In this document: positions 44,990-58,417 of the stretch, in pieces
How positions within the stretch are numbered: the first letter of the stretch is position 1
How the letters are laid out: the number at the start of each line of letters is the position of its first letter
Assembly: GCA_026545765.1 (NCBI GenBank)
Contig: CM048844.1
Span: 23,072,237 to 23,136,236, forward strand
From: Plantago major
Lineage: Eukaryota; Streptophyta; Magnoliopsida; Lamiales; Plantaginaceae
Direction: 5' to 3'
Length of the DNA stretch: 64,000 nucleotides
Position numbers and translations under genes: made by a program
The notes under the pieces: generated by a model
What the model saw: only the letters and a program-made list of their open reading frames with translations
Database searches by the model: none
Told to the model about the DNA's origin: nothing

Positions 44990-45240
44990 TGAGAATATTT
45001 TAGATTGACATTTAAAACTATAACAAACAATCTTAAAAACTATCATATAGCTCCTTAAAACAACCACACCATCTATTAAAAAATCAACAAAGAAGTTAAA
45101 ACTATAATTGAAACATACAATACTGACGCATTAAAACCATCACATCATATCTAAAACATTAACAAAAGACGTTAAAATTGTAACTGAAACTTTAAATGCT
45201 AACCATTTAAAATCATAACATAATCTATTAAAAGCATAAC
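44990..45240 (-). repeat. Inverted partner array of the TTATAGTTTTAA repeat
   Basis: Plus strand reads TTAAAACTATAA, CATTAAAACCATCACATC and TTAAAAGCATAAC in series, the reverse complement of the units at 44030-44720. Together the two form a loose hairpin of several hundred bases. Confidence 0.7.
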
Positions 45241-45370
45241 GAAAAATGTGTGTCTCAACGGTTTTTTAAGAAACTCGGCCGGTCAGACCGCTAAAATCCA
45301 AAAATCACAAAAAACCTAAACTTTCCTATTTTTTAGGAAAATCTTACCTTTTTCCAAAACTTTGGCATAA

Positions 45371-45878
45371 AAAATACATAACATGCATACCTACCAAATG
45401 GGCCTTGGTGCATCATTTACTCCACCATTCCTGCCGTCCCAAAGACCCAAGTACATATAAAACAATTATCAAAACTTCTTCTAAAAGTGAGTCCCGAAAG
45501 TCCCAAATGCATCCGATGTGCATCTCGGAAAAGTACCAACAATCATCGAGTCTCACAGTCAAACTGCATCCGAACTTGAAAAATGCTATTTGACCAAGGA
45601 TAAACGCAATTCCAAACCAATCGCTAATTAATATAAAAAGTAAATATTTTTAGCAACCCTATCGAGCTAGGTGGGCCGAACCACAGAAGTTAGAAAGTCA
45701 TTGTACTGTATTTTGGTTTTTAATTTTATCACAATTGGATAATTGCAGATTCTGTTCTTGCAATTTGAGCTCCTAAATTGATTCCTTAATTGATAATCGA
45801 GTGATAGATAATTGAAATCTGAATTTTCCGTTGGAACTATCCAACTGAAATAAAAGAGAACCTTCAATCCAATATCCA
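45371..45878. other. Promoter and 5' leader region of the R3H gene
   Basis: No transposon ends or coding motifs. The last 200 bases before 45879 probably hold the leader; no strong TATA box is seen. Confidence 0.4.
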
Positions 45879-48800
45879 ATGACTAGTAGTATCACACAGT
45901 TTGCCATGGTACGTTTGTTTTGCTCCCTTATCCCCAATTCCAATTTTCATCCATTTAGGTCATAACCTCTGTTTTTCTTTTCCTTTCACTCTGTGTCCAA
46001 TGAATTCTTGATGTAGAAATCTCAATTGGGTGGATATAGATTATTTATTCTTTGTAAAGATCAAATTTTTGGAATATGGGAACAGTCCTACAAGACGCAC
46101 CCTGATTTATTGTCTGGCCATGAAGAATTGTTTCTGATCAAGAAATATTATTGGGTAGGGATCTCTACGAAATGGGTTTGCTTATAGTCAGCTTTTTGGT
46201 TCTGGGTTTGCAAACATGTGTATTTAAAGCTTTGCAATTGCTGTTTGCTGAACGAAAGCGATTTTGGTAAATTATTGTGTGGTACCATTGTGTAGAGCAG
46301 GGGTTATCCTTCAGTAAACGTGTACATTGTCGATTTGTAAAAGGAGATTAATGGTAGCCTTTTATATGGATATTTGGTAAAGATGGGTAGTGTGAGGTTT
46401 TGATAAAGAGGTGGAGGGTGAGAAAGCAAGCTTGCATAATATGGTGGAACCGTTGCTTGGCATACATTCTATGAATTGAAAGGTGGCTAGAGTGTTCCGG
46501 TGAGTAGTAATATAGATTATGAACTAGGTTTAGAAGGTATGTGTAATGCACTTTTTCATAAGAGTGTTGTAATTTGTCTTGTGCATTCCTGTTGAAATGA
46601 GTTTTGAACTTTATTAGTGTGGTCTATACATGGTAGCTATGGACGGTCAAGAGAACTATTATTGGTATTGTTGGTAGATCACAGGAGTGAATATATAGAG
46701 AAACTATAGGGTAATCCTGGAGGCAGGGCCTGTTCAGATACAATTCTTTCTTCAGTTAACTGAATGAGCTTACTGTTTTTCTATAAACTTCTTTAAATTC
46801 ATTATGCTCCTTTTGGGTTCGCTTACGCAAGAAACATGAATTGTGATATGATTGTATATGTTTCCAAAGAGCAGCTTATGCTATCATTTACCCTATGCTC
46901 TAAAGCTATCCCTAGTTATCTGATATCCAACAGTAGAATTTGTTCTGTCTCAAGTGCTTGTATTTGATCATGGTCTGTGTAAAACACCAGAGTTTTTGCT
47001 TTGTAACCCAATATCTGGTACATGTATAGTTTACTTTGAGAACTTGATAGTTAGCTTCCATTGTAGCATGGAGCCACGGACAAGGTTATGCCATTTCACA
47101 TTGTCAGAATTTCTGATACTGTTAGGAGCAATATATAGTACAGTAGCATGACACTGCATGAACACAACTACTCATCATTTCAGCAGATTCCATTATATCT
47201 ATGTGACATGTGGCAAAAAGACATGTATTCTCTTCTATCTGCTGCATGCGTGATTATTTAGTTATTCTCTCTTGCTAATCCATTTACTCTCAATGCATGT
47301 TCAGGTTGAGGAGTTGGCTTTTCTTATCAAAGACAATCTTCCTTGCAAGCATCTCCTTTTGTCATTGGAAGAGGCATTAATTAATTTCCTTGAAGATGAT
47401 ACCAGGTAAGGTGAATTTAATATTGAATCTACATTCCTTCTCTATCAATGATGGTATAAACGTAGGAAGCATTTGTGCAGTTGCTTACTTTTGACATCCC
47501 ACAAATAATTGGGTATTTGATTAGTCATCTGGACTAGAGTTTATCCATTCAGTTTAACAGCAAAATGATTTATGCAGCTCAGATGGGGTACTCGAGCTGG
47601 AGCCCATGAATCCTTATTATCGCCTGCTGGCGCACCGTCTTGCAGAAATATTTGGGTATGTTTTCTGCATAGCATTATATCAGTCGTTGGGGATATTTAT
47701 GACTTTCTTCAGTAATTTTTATTACAACTAATGAAATGTTACAATTGCAGATTTGCTCATGAATCTGTTGGTGAGGGAGAAGACAGGCACTTAGTTTTGG
47801 AGCGCAGCGAAGAGACGACAATGTTGGTTAAATTTAAGCTTTATTTTTATGTGCATGCTTTAGTTTCTATCACACATATCATGATATCATATGAGTACTC
47901 CCTCCGTCCAGACGGAAGCGTGTCATTTGCTTTCATCATGGGTTTGAAAGAAATCTAAATAATTAGGAGATATGGTAAAGAATGTTGATCCTGTATGTTT
48001 TAAATAATAGTGTGGCAAAGTTGTAAATATGCGTATCATGAGGATATTTCCAAAAATGGAATGTTTTGGTATGTGCAATTGTGTGTAACCTGGTCCAACC
48101 TTTCTGGAATTAACCGGACCGTATACATTCTGGACCCGTTTACGGTCCATGAAATTCCATGGATCCGTTCCCGATTGTTGGACCGGTGAACACCTCTATG
48201 TTCTGATTGACACATTTCTTCTGCAACACCCTCATTCATCTCCAAGTTTTTTTGAGAATCATTTAGTATAGGACATCTTTAGACTCGGGAGATCTTTTGG
48301 GTTTCATGTGAAGTTGAATTCTCAATTCTGTTTAGACTTTAGATCACCTTTTGCATCTGAAGCTTCCTGCCACTTTTATGTCAGTGCGTAGTAGTAACTA
48401 GTAACTTGCTGGTTTAGATATTAGTGTCTTATGTTCTACTTTAATATATTGCATATATGCAAGCTCAATGAACAACCATGGGAGCTTAGCTCTGTGTTAA
48501 GATGGGTGAAATGTCTTTCAAATCTGACCCCTGGATGTCACAGAAATGGCTTTTGTTGGAGTTCCTATTTGCACTGTCAGTACTTATCTCTCGTATAAAA
48601 TTGCAGACCTTCCATCCTTGTGAGTGATTTGATATGGCAATTTGATGAAGAGCAATCTACAATGAATTTTGATGTATTAAGACGGAAGGAGGAAGTTGTA
48701 CAAGGTAAAGTATTGTCTATACAAATATGAGAAAAAAATCGAGCAATTTGGCGCGTAGTCCTTCAGTTACTTAATATTGCCGCTTTTGATGTTATACGAT

Positions 48801-49940
48801 ATCCTATTGTTCTGTATCATCTGAATTCCCAACGATTAGATTAGTAAGAGGATTTCACCCAGTCCCATCGAACGTCATTGTTGACTCTTGCTTTCCTATT
48901 TCAGATCTTAGACTTGTTATAGCATTCCTGTGTCGTTTAGAATCTCATCTTTTTCAGGTCTGGGTTATGAGATTACTGTAATTGGAAACCAAAAATCACA
49001 AAATGGTCTGGATTTTAGGATCTTGATCACCTAGTCTAGAACTCAGTATTAAATGACATCCATTTGTGTTTGCGCTGTTGATTAATATTATGCAACCACT
49101 TCTAATAATCAAAGTTCTGCATAAAATGAATCAGGGAGGTGTGCAGAGAAAATAGAGGAGTATTTGCTTCAGATTGTTTTGTAATACAGGAATAATAATG
49201 CTTTCACGTATGCGTGCAGTTTCACTAGTCATTTTTTATTTATACGGTCTTTTTCTTCCGTCTTTGTGTGCAATTAATGGCACACAACTTCAAAAGTGCT
49301 TATATGTTCAGCATTCATTTGGACTTTTTGATAATTGCTATGCACTGATTGCCATTGGTGACTTACAAAGTCTTTATTTCTGACTCTCTCAGACCGGAAG
49401 GTTAACATCTCGAATGGAATATCACCAGAGGAGAGAGAAGCAGCTTATTTTGCAGCCCGCGCACGAATATTTTCAGAGAGTACATTTGAGAAGAAACTGG
49501 TGAAGCAGAGGCCACGACACAATCCTGTGGTGGCTCGCCGCATGATTACCCATGCGCTTGGCCAACCAAATAAGGTGGCAAGTCCGGAACTCAGTTCTAG
49601 TGGTAAAAACGCACATCAACATCCATCAAACAATGTGAAATCCTTGGACAAGGAGCCCATCAATTCATGCAATGAGCTAGGGAAGAATCTTGCATCCTTG
49701 AATGTCAATGAAGTCAGTGGGTCCGGGAAAGACAATCTTAAGGTGCCCCAGGAAAGGAATATCTCGACACCAAACAAGGGAGGTTCTGGCGCAAAGGAAA
49801 AGGATAGTAAAATTAAAGAAAACAACTTGAAAAAGGAGCATATGGGAGCTGCAAAAAGATTGTTTGCTAATGCTTTAGGTGTCCAGCCCAAAGATGTGCG
49901 CGTATCTAAGAGTGAAGAAAGAAAGAAAACCAACAGCTGA
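45879..49940 (+). CDS. R3H and SUZ domain protein, single-stranded nucleic acid binding
   Basis: Six exons: 45879-45908, 47305-47405, 47578-47655, 47751-47822, 48607-48704 and 49393-49940. All junctions are GT-AG with matching phases, giving 308 residues. The short first exon encodes MTSSITQFAM. The R3H domain lies at about 35-98: its Arg59-x3-His63 signature sits in YYRLLAHRLAEIFGFAH, then DRHLVLER. A SUZ-like segment follows: SILVSDLIWQFDEEQ, LRRKEEVV and EREAAYFAARARIF. The C-terminus is Lys/Ser-rich with GAAKRLFANALG and looks disordered. R3H-SUZ proteins bind single-stranded DNA or RNA, and many act in mRNA handling; no specific target can be named. Intron 1 is long (1.4 kb). Intron 4 holds a half MITE near 47896. 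Confidence 0.93.
47896..48066. mobile_element. One-ended Stowaway-like remnant in R3H intron 4
   Basis: Begins TACTCCCTCCGTCCAGACGG, a typical Stowaway end, but the opposite end is not recognisable. Confidence 0.45.
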
Positions 49941-51378
49941 GGTTGGGCAAGTCGACTTAAACACCATCTGTTGTATTATATACTCGCATGTTTGGAAACC
50001 CAAACAATCCACTTGCATGATCCTAGTGTTGGTGGAGCCTCTGTTAGTGGAACACCAGTTTTCAGCCATTTGGGCGAACTGAATACGCAGAAGTATATTG
50101 TGAAGAAAATCAAGGTGTGTGAAGGATTTGGCTGGCATCTTTGTGTGTGCGGCTCACAGTTCCCAGTTGTTAGAAAATCTTATGTTGAGCATACGAAGCT
50201 GATCCCCAAGCTCGTTATTCAACACAAGTTATTTCCCAGATGCTTAGGAGTACAGTAGTAGTTTGCCATCTTTGTGCCCGGTACATCCTCTACTGTGCAT
50301 CAGTGATGTATATCACCCCTGCAGTGACCACTTGATATCAAATGTGTGCTAGTAATGTATATTTATGTTCCATTTGATATGTTATATTGATTACAGCTTA
50401 CATGTGCTGGAATTAGGAACTTGTGTAATATATTTGTCATCATGAGTTAAAGTAGTTCATGCCTGAAATATTTTGGCATATTGCAGCCTGGTTCTGTTCT
50501 TGCATTAGTGTATACTAGGTTGACCTATTTTCTAAAAGCAGATGTCACAAGTACACTTGAAATTATGCTCCATCAATTGTTGTTAACACACAATAAGATA
50601 CTGGTAAGTAATGATCTACATCAACTAAAAGATGATATACTGTGGAAAAACCCGAACAACTAAACCTAAAATTTGCAGCCAATTACAGTGAATAACAAGA
50701 TTTGATGCTACAACCTTAGCTCCGCCACAAGTCTGCAGACCCCAGATGATCCTGCTGAAGCATGATCATGATCTGCTAAACCCCATCAAGTGTTACCATC
50801 GCACTTCCTGGCGCTTTTACACAAGGATGATTTACAAGGGAAAAAAGGCATCTTTTGAGAATTATACTAGAGTCACTCTAACATTGTAAACGTTACAATA
50901 TTTTCACACCTCACACAAGAACTCTATTGACTAAGTGGGGGTTACAAAACATTGACAGTCCTCTGTACACACCACATCCTGGACGGAGTACCAGTAAACA
51001 TGACATGTTTCAGTCAGTACACAACAGACTCCAACAAGAAATGCCTCTACTATCGCCCCCACAAAATATTTAGGTTATGGAGGAAAAATGAAAAGAGAAG
51101 GATGACTACACGTATAACAGCAAAATAATGAAATACTGAGCTTGGTAAATCTAACTTGGTATCATGTATTGGTTTAGCAGCTGCAGGGACTTTTCGTGAT
51201 CTTACGTGACTGGCACTTGATAAGCATCTCTATGACATCTAGAATAATTTCTGACAGGCTTGATTGCAATAATTATCAGCTCACGATCGATGGCCGGCAA
51301 ACATTCCTTGGACATTCTGGTAAAAATCTGAGAGCCATAATCCTCAGCTAAGAATACACCCCTACTGCTTTACCAGTG
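49941..51378. other. Region between two convergent genes (3' UTRs)
   Basis: The R3H gene (plus) and the membrane-protein gene (minus) end tail to tail. The stretch probably holds both 3' UTRs. No further gene or clear repeat. Frames at 49971-50258 look coding-like but have no family motif. Confidence 0.45.
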
Positions 51379-54300
51379 TCATTGCACAAGGGGTTCATTG
51401 TCCCCTGCAACACGGACCATTGCCTGGGTCTCAATTAACTTCTCCCTCAGCATTGCGTTATACTTGTACAAGTTTTGAAGGCTATTATGAAGATCAATCA
51501 AGCTTATCTCAGTTGAATTCCCAAATTCTGCATTGACAAAGAAGATATTATAGTACGATATGGAAAAGATCAGTTTACGAGACAGATAGTAGAGGAATCA
51601 GGTTTCTGCTTCAATTTCTCCGTCGATATGGTATATTCTCGTTTCATTGTTTGGTTAACTCCCTTCTCATTCCTCATTATGGGTTATGTCAGTCCAACGG
51701 ATTGAAAAAGATCATTACCCAGTTTGATACGCTAGAACATTCGACAAAACTATCAATTGTGTTTGAATGATTCGTGCACATAATACTATAATAATACAAA
51801 ATCAGCAGATACAGAGCCACATGCTCTCTTTAGTTGCATTTAAGAAAATGACCATATGACACTACAAGAAGATTGTGGGCCTCCTGAACTATCACCCAAA
51901 TGATCTGAGATCAAGTATACGGGACGAGACCACAGTAATAACCCCAAATCAGCTAGTGAAAGGAAGGGGAGGGGGGGGGGGGGGGGGCGGTAAAATCACA
52001 AAAAGGAAACATGATGGCAATTCGTGATCAGGAACAGAAAATCATTGTAAAAGCGCAACACTTACCAAATGGCGGTACTGGAGGAATACTTTCAGTATCA
52101 ATGGTAGCAGCTCCTCGCTTCTGGCAGGATTTTTGGAGATTTGAACAAAGGCTAACTTCGTCTTTGTCATGATTCACTGCCCCATGGATCAGATCTTCCT
52201 GAACATAGTCGTCGAGAAAACATGACTACTTCATTTGTACAAATAGAACCAATTTGACAAAACTACTGTTTTGTTAAAATTCATGAGAAACACATTAAAC
52301 TCCCCTTAGATGATCATTAGAATCAGAAATGGGACTACTGATAGACAAAATCAGGTTTGCGTAAACGAAAGTCTAATCCGAGGTGGATGGAATGTTTTAT
52401 GAAGCATATAAAGGATGTCCACATGCAAGTAGAAGTATTAAACAGATAATTTGTTTCAGGGGAGGGATAAGGTGGGATAGACTCGGGGATTTTGTCGGCA
52501 AGACCCAGATATAGTTCCACATAATTTCAACTTCATTAGTCCAAAATCATGTGAGAGATATGCATAACATGGCAATTTTCTTCACATATATATGCAAAAT
52601 AAGTTGCTATGGGAATTTCCTGCCAAGCCTTAGTGTTAACTCTCGCTCTCCTGCTTAGTTTAATTTATCCCACGTTTTTGCTACATTATACAAAAGACAC
52701 GACTTTTAAAGCAGCTTCCACATAATCTATGGTAAACCTCTCAGGACACACAGCTAAGAAGCAACCAGATCCACCTAATTATTGAGAAATGGTAAAACAA
52801 AAACTATCCTATCCGTGCTCGGTTTTGACAAACATGTAGTCACTTCACAAGAATATATAAGCATGATAAACCACATTAGTCACCACGGACCACCCAAGTG
52901 GTAAAACACTAGGGTTTTGACTTTCATGTAAAAGGTTACGTGTTAAAACCCCAACCAGAAAGAAATTGTAACTCACATGTCTATGTTCTGAAGACTTTGA
53001 TGTCGTTTCATTTAAGCCGGATCTAACGTCTTGAACATGAAGAAGCTCCGGCGTAGATGTCTACACTGATCCATCAGTAAATTATAGGGATCCAGCGATG
53101 CTACAGTACAAGCTAATATGAATTGAGCATAAAACAATAACCACTTCATTTGTTAACTGACCTGTATGCTAAAATTGATTGAGTCGGTCCTGTTTGGTCT
53201 TCGCTTATGCGCCGACCCATTCTGATGCAATGATTTTTTCATGACACCAGTGCAACATGCCCCGTTTGACTCACTCCTGTCATTGTCATCCGACAAGCTA
53301 GAGCCCCATGTATACATCACATATTTCCGCAACTACATAAAGGCAACCAAAGTCTAATTTGGTCAAGAAGAATATTGAACTTCAAAAGAATAAAGAGCTC
53401 ACAAACTTAATCCAATACTACACAGAAGCAAGTCAACAAATCCACTTATGTGTCACTAAACTCACTTTCTTCCACCTGTCTTGGGCTTTTCGGCGACTCC
53501 TAATGTTCCTCATTGTGCTATCCTCGTTGCGAAGACTCTTGATCCTGTATTCACACTGTAAATGAGAAACATCAGGAAAGTAAGACAGAAAATGTCCGGT
53601 TCTAAGTTCCATAATATATGTTCAATTTAATTTTCTTCAAGACATCCAAGGTCAAATGAAACACTGAGTTATCAACGTGATAGGTTAAATTAAGTTGTAA
53701 TATAAATAGATATAGCTCCTATGGAGCTTCCAAGTACACTTCAGAAACATCTGATCTCTTTTACTAAATATGAATATCAGTAGAATGAGCGCTGAAGTAG
53801 CTCTTGATATCTGAGCAATTGATCCGTCGAGTTAACAGTCGAATGCAATTTTCCATGTTAAATTGACAAATAGAATACCCACAGTTTAATCATCCTTGAG
53901 TTGACAGTTTTAGGCAATTAGCTATTTGTTACTGTTACTCTGTAACTGCAGAAAAGCAATGAATGGATCAGACACCTACAACTAAATCATGTGAACGGCA
54001 TGAGATGTCAAGAATGTCCATAAATGTACTTCCAGAAACTCCAAGCACATACATGTCAGCCAGGTATTGATTTCGTTGATGAATATCGTAATCAGACATT
54101 TCCTTTAAAATTTAATCCACATCTATAAAGCGGAAGTATGAGTGACATCTAACACAACAGCATTGTAAAAAATATGGTGACAGGATACATCTGGAGAATA
54201 GGCAATACAAGTTAAGTAAAAGATGTTCAAAAAGGGCTTGACAGTGCTCGGCTAGATTAGTCGCATGTAGCGGATACCAGTGAGAATTAAAAAAAAAAAA

Positions 54301-57057
54301 AAAAGAGAGAGAGAGATGTTCAAGTAACTAGGAAGTAAAGAAACTAAGATAAAACATCAAGTACAGGGTAGATGTCAACGTACTTGCACCAAAAGGTAGA
54401 AAAAAATACCAATGCTTATGCAGTAAAGGCCACCCATATCAGCAAGGAAACTCACTGCATTCTTGGCAAAAGAAAGGGATATCAGATCATTCAGTATATA
54501 GTAGTATAATACTAATACAAACACATGAAAGCATCAAAGCTCCTACTCACAAACACTTGTGTTTTGTATTGAGATGGAAGTTTAATCATGTTCATTTAAT
54601 TCCCAGAGGGAAAATCACAGAAACGTACACGCAACAAACTTATCAATTCTTAAAAAATGTTCAAAGCATGGAAAGAAGAGTAGATTTCATTTAACAATAT
54701 CATCAATTATTCTCTGCACATGAAATTACCACTTTGCAACCTGACCTAATATCGAGGCATAAATCACGCCCTTCACTATAACCGTCTCCACTGCACTAGT
54801 GCTCCCACTATGTTTTTAGATGCTAAATAAAGTTTTTTTTAAAGCCTTATTCTCTCTTTATAAAAACCCAGCTCTCTTGCTTTACAGTCATGTAGCATGG
54901 AAAAGTAAACTTTCAAGACAGTGATTGGAAAAGAAAAGAAAGTACCCAATGATTAAATGACAGGAGACATGTAAATAAAGCTTTTGTAGATGTAAAGTAC
55001 TGAATGGCAATATCGCACAAGGATTCTTGAGCCAATAATATCATTCAAGACAGACTAACTTCGATATCTCCCATACAAATCAAAGCTACTGCAGACTGGA
55101 ACTCCTATAAGCCTACAGCATGATTTGTACCCAAACCTCAGGCTAAAAAACCCAGGCATGTGACTGATCCCATATTATTGCAACTTTGCAAGTAACATTT
55201 CAGCCAAGGAAATAATATTTGCAGCAAGATAATGGATGGACCCCTGAGCCCACACATGGATGACTAAACCCGACACATTAAGATAACATTCTGAGCCATT
55301 CAATGCAAATTAACGATAGCCGATAAATACTAAACTTAGAGGAAAGTCACTCCCGGTAATATATAAGCTTAGAAAACCAAATGCGCGTGAATTATATTCA
55401 CCGACACAATGGTACCGTACCAACTATTGTCATGCAGAATGATAGCAATCAAGGGAACACAGAAGGTTATATCAGTATGGAGAACTAACATACCTCAATA
55501 TTCAGAGAGATGTATACAAAAAGATGTGATATAAATATCAGAAAATGGCTCACCAGGTCCTAAGATGCTTTGATTGTCGATCTCTATGATATAGGATGAG
55601 AGAAAATTGACAAGCAGTGTCATGTTGACAACCCCATCGCTGGAGTTCTGCAGAGATTCTTGAAGTTGATTAATCACACCAAAGCTCGAACCAGGAAGAA
55701 ACTCATGAAACAGGGGTTGTAGGAGCTTCAGATCATGTAAGTTATGGTACACTCTAGGAAATAAATTGAACTTGAGTATATTCGGAACTGTCCCTCTGTA
55801 TGTAAGTGGTCTACCGTCAAAATTACTATCATTTTTCAGAATTCCACCAACGGAGCTCAAATGTTTGTGGCGATCAGGACTCTTGGCTGTGAAGTTAAAC
55901 TGAAAGCCCACCGCAGAAGCAGGATTATTCGGAAGATCAACAAATTGCCACGATATATACGCAAGATCTCGCATCAGACGGCAGTCAGTACACTGAAGAC
56001 TTATGGTCGGTCCCAAAGTTGAGTTGTGACAGGAATAGTTAGCAAATGCTTGTAGGGGAACAACTCTACGGTCAACGAAACCTGGATTCCCTGAGACCAA
56101 TGTACCTAGACCACGCAATTGCGCACAGCTCATACTGGAAATTGTAGTAACATTGAACTGCAAATCATTCAAGAATGAAGCCAAATCAGGTTCATTCGAA
56201 GCTCTCACATTATGCACCTCGATACTTCTGTTAGAAATGATCTGATAGAGCAACCTACACGAACATAAAGTGAACATTCACATCACAATACTAACATTCA
56301 TATAAGCATACCTACCAGACACAGTACTACTACATGTCTACGTCCCATCTTTGATCGATTTATCGAGAATCATAAACAATATCAACATACTACTCTTGTC
56401 ACAATCCAACCTGACAATTAAGTAACGAATCAATTTTTGACGGAGGAGGAAAGTTATAACCATATCAATCTGGACTACTCTTCATGGCACAATTAGGAAA
56501 GCTATTAAAAGGTAGCAGAAATTTCCACAAAAAGAAAACGATAAAACGCACAATTGATGAACAGATTAACCAAATTAGGTCACTCACGCAGCAAAAAGGC
56601 CAATAAAGAGAATCCAGCTAGCTATCGAAAAGGCACCACCGAGCTCCGTCTTCCGCTTAACAACCGGCTTCTGATCCTGAAGCCAGTGTCTGGTAGCAAA
56701 CGACACATCCAGCCGGCTAATCAACCACCTCATCTTAAACCATGGAGACCGTCCATCGGAACCGAGTGGAATCAACCGGAGGCAGAGGCAGAAGCTCAGC
56801 CAGCAAAGGAGCATGACCAGAGTAGCTTCGAGAAACACCGCTTGCGATTGCGTGAACTTTTTGATCGAATCGAAGGCGAATATCGTCTCCGGAAAGGCGC
56901 CAAGACGGACGTCGTAATCGATGCCGCTGTTGAGGACGACGGTGGGGCCAGGCTGGGAGAATATGGAGCAGGAGTTGGTGGTGGAGTTGTAGAGGTAGCC
57001 TGGATTGCAGGCACATAGTGTGCCGTTGTACTGGAATGCTTCTCCTGGACATTGCAT
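51379..57057 (-). CDS. Multipass plant membrane protein of unknown function with Cys-rich N-terminus
   Basis: Seven exons (minus strand): 56588-57057, 55554-56254, 54384-54454, 53466-53555, 53162-53332, 52066-52198 and 51379-51527. All are GT-AG and in frame, giving 594 residues. The N-terminus has an EGF-like cysteine cluster (QCPGEAFQYNGTLCACNPGY, NSTTNSC). Hydrophobic segments lie at about 73-95 (AVFLEATLVMLLCWLSFCLC), 140-161 (SIASWILFIGLFAALLYQII) and 391-414 (SFLADMGGLYCISIGIFFYL). Between the last two is a large Asn-glycosylation-rich domain with SCAQLRGLGTLVSGNPGF and a CTDC pair, probably extracellular. The tail is Arg/Ser-rich and likely cytosolic. The ATG at 57057 is the first ATG; the frame continues upstream only with non-ATG codons, so a missing 5' exon is possible. 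I recognise the architecture as a conserved uncharacterised plant family; no function is given. Confidence 0.88.
51971..51987 (+). repeat. Homopolymer G run in an intron
   Basis: Seventeen consecutive G preceded by AGGAAGGGGA. It lies in the intron between exons 6 and 7 of the membrane-protein gene and could form a G-quadruplex. Length is prone to sequencing error. Confidence 0.8.
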
Positions 57058-57395
57058 TACTGCTGCTTTTGCATTCAGCTTCACAAGCTGAGTCTACAGA
57101 GTTGAAATCCAACAACCGGATGAACTGGAGCTGTTAGCCAAACTGAAGGATTGGATTTTGTGGAGGGGAGGGATTGTGGAAGAAGGAAGGTTCTGGTTGA
57201 GTATAGGAGAGGGGAATGGATATTCTGGTAGCTGGAGAAGAGAGAGGAAGGTTCGATGGGTCAACAAGGTGAGGGTCCGGGTCCGGTTGGGGCCAGGCTG
57301 GTGGGTGCGTACGATGTCAACCGATTGTGTTATTATTCACACAGAAGTCGAACATGTGATCCAATATCTCGTGGACGGCACATGACCACTTAAAA
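57058..57395. other. 5' region of the membrane-protein gene
   Basis: GC- and purine-rich on the plus strand (leader and proximal promoter of the minus-strand gene). No coding motif. Confidence 0.45.
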
Positions 57396-57573
57396 AGTAG
57401 GATTCTTTGTCCCGTTTCGTTAGTCCACTTTATTTTCGATGCTTTTCTTTCCATTTTTTATCGTTTGTTGTTGAAGGGATAAATCATAAAGAATGAAAAA
57501 GTATGAGAGATAAAGAAGATAAATGATAAAAAATGCAAAGAGTAGTTAAATTTTCTAGCGGGCGGAGTGAGTA
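57396..57573. mobile_element. Short Stowaway-like remnant
   Basis: The left end contains TTTGTCCCGTTTCGTTAG and the right end AGCGGGCGGAGTGAGTA. Internal AGAAGATAAATGATAAAAAATG resembles other Stowaways here. Ends are imperfect. Confidence 0.45.
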
Positions 57574-58417
57574 CTCATTATACCATATAATATTGCATAC
57601 TCGGTTTGTCGTCGAAGGTCCCGTCTCTGGCTCTACATCGATTTGGCAAGACACTTGCTTCAAAGAAGACCATCTCAGTTCAGAATCATGTGATGTCCCC
57701 ACGAGGACGTATTGGAGACATTCACCATATAAAATAATAGCGAAGGGACTCACAAGTTCTTTATGCTCCCTATACATAGGAGTATATGTTTGTTAACGAT
57801 GTATGCATATACTATTATCTATCACTTACATTGCATATTACTCTTAAATGGCTACGGAGCCTTATTTAAAGTGAGTTATAACATATTTCGGCTTGACCAG
57901 CGACAAACCCAAAAAAAAAAACTCCCAATCCATTTACCTCTCTTATATGCAGGGTCAACACTTACAGAAGATCAAGTGTTCAATAAAGAGTGTAGAAATG
58001 GAATTTAACATTATCAGTATATTTTTAAATAAACATATCACCATTTTAATTGAAGATTATTCAGTGTTCCCGGTAAAGTTGGTTGGAAAAAAAAATAAAA
58101 AATATGATCTACCACTTTTGTGGACGCATGGAGTAGATTCTATGATCAGATTTCAGTTTCATTTTGCCAATTCTATCAGATTTCAGTTAAATTGATTGAT
58201 AATCTAATTTCCCCTGCAAGCATGTTTTACTAGGAGATAAAGTTTGCTCTGATTTTCTAGATTGGATAAGAGATGTAATGAAACACAGGGAGAATTTCGA
58301 CCCAAGTCCAATTAAATGGTTTTAAACAAAAATAAGTTATCATAGATATAGACTAATTAAATTCTTAAGGAATAATATTATGTCAATATTACATTGGCAA
58401 ACAGTTAGGCAATCAGC
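57574..58417. other. Intergenic DNA between the membrane-protein gene and the DUF247 pseudogene
   Basis: AT-rich, without a recognisable gene, element ends or repeats. Confidence 0.4.

Larger units (their letters stand above)
43440..45370. mobile_element. Putative non-autonomous element built around inverted TTATAGTTTTAA arrays
   Basis: Left part has CAGACCGGCTTCC (about 43540) and right part CGGCCGGTCAGACCG (about 45280) in roughly inverted relation. Between them lie a leader-like region with a GT donor after ATGAATCAG (about 43710-43722), a forward repeat array (44030-44720) and an inverted array (44990-45240). Open frames in the leader look like chance. Similar in design to the Pack-MULE at 10.8-13.2 kb. 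Ends and superfamily are uncertain. Confidence 0.35.

Noticed and set aside
49971-50258. Additional C-terminal exon or frame for the R3H protein
   Set aside because: The R3H frame ends cleanly at 49940; the later frame has no start context, no motif and lies where a 3' UTR is expected.
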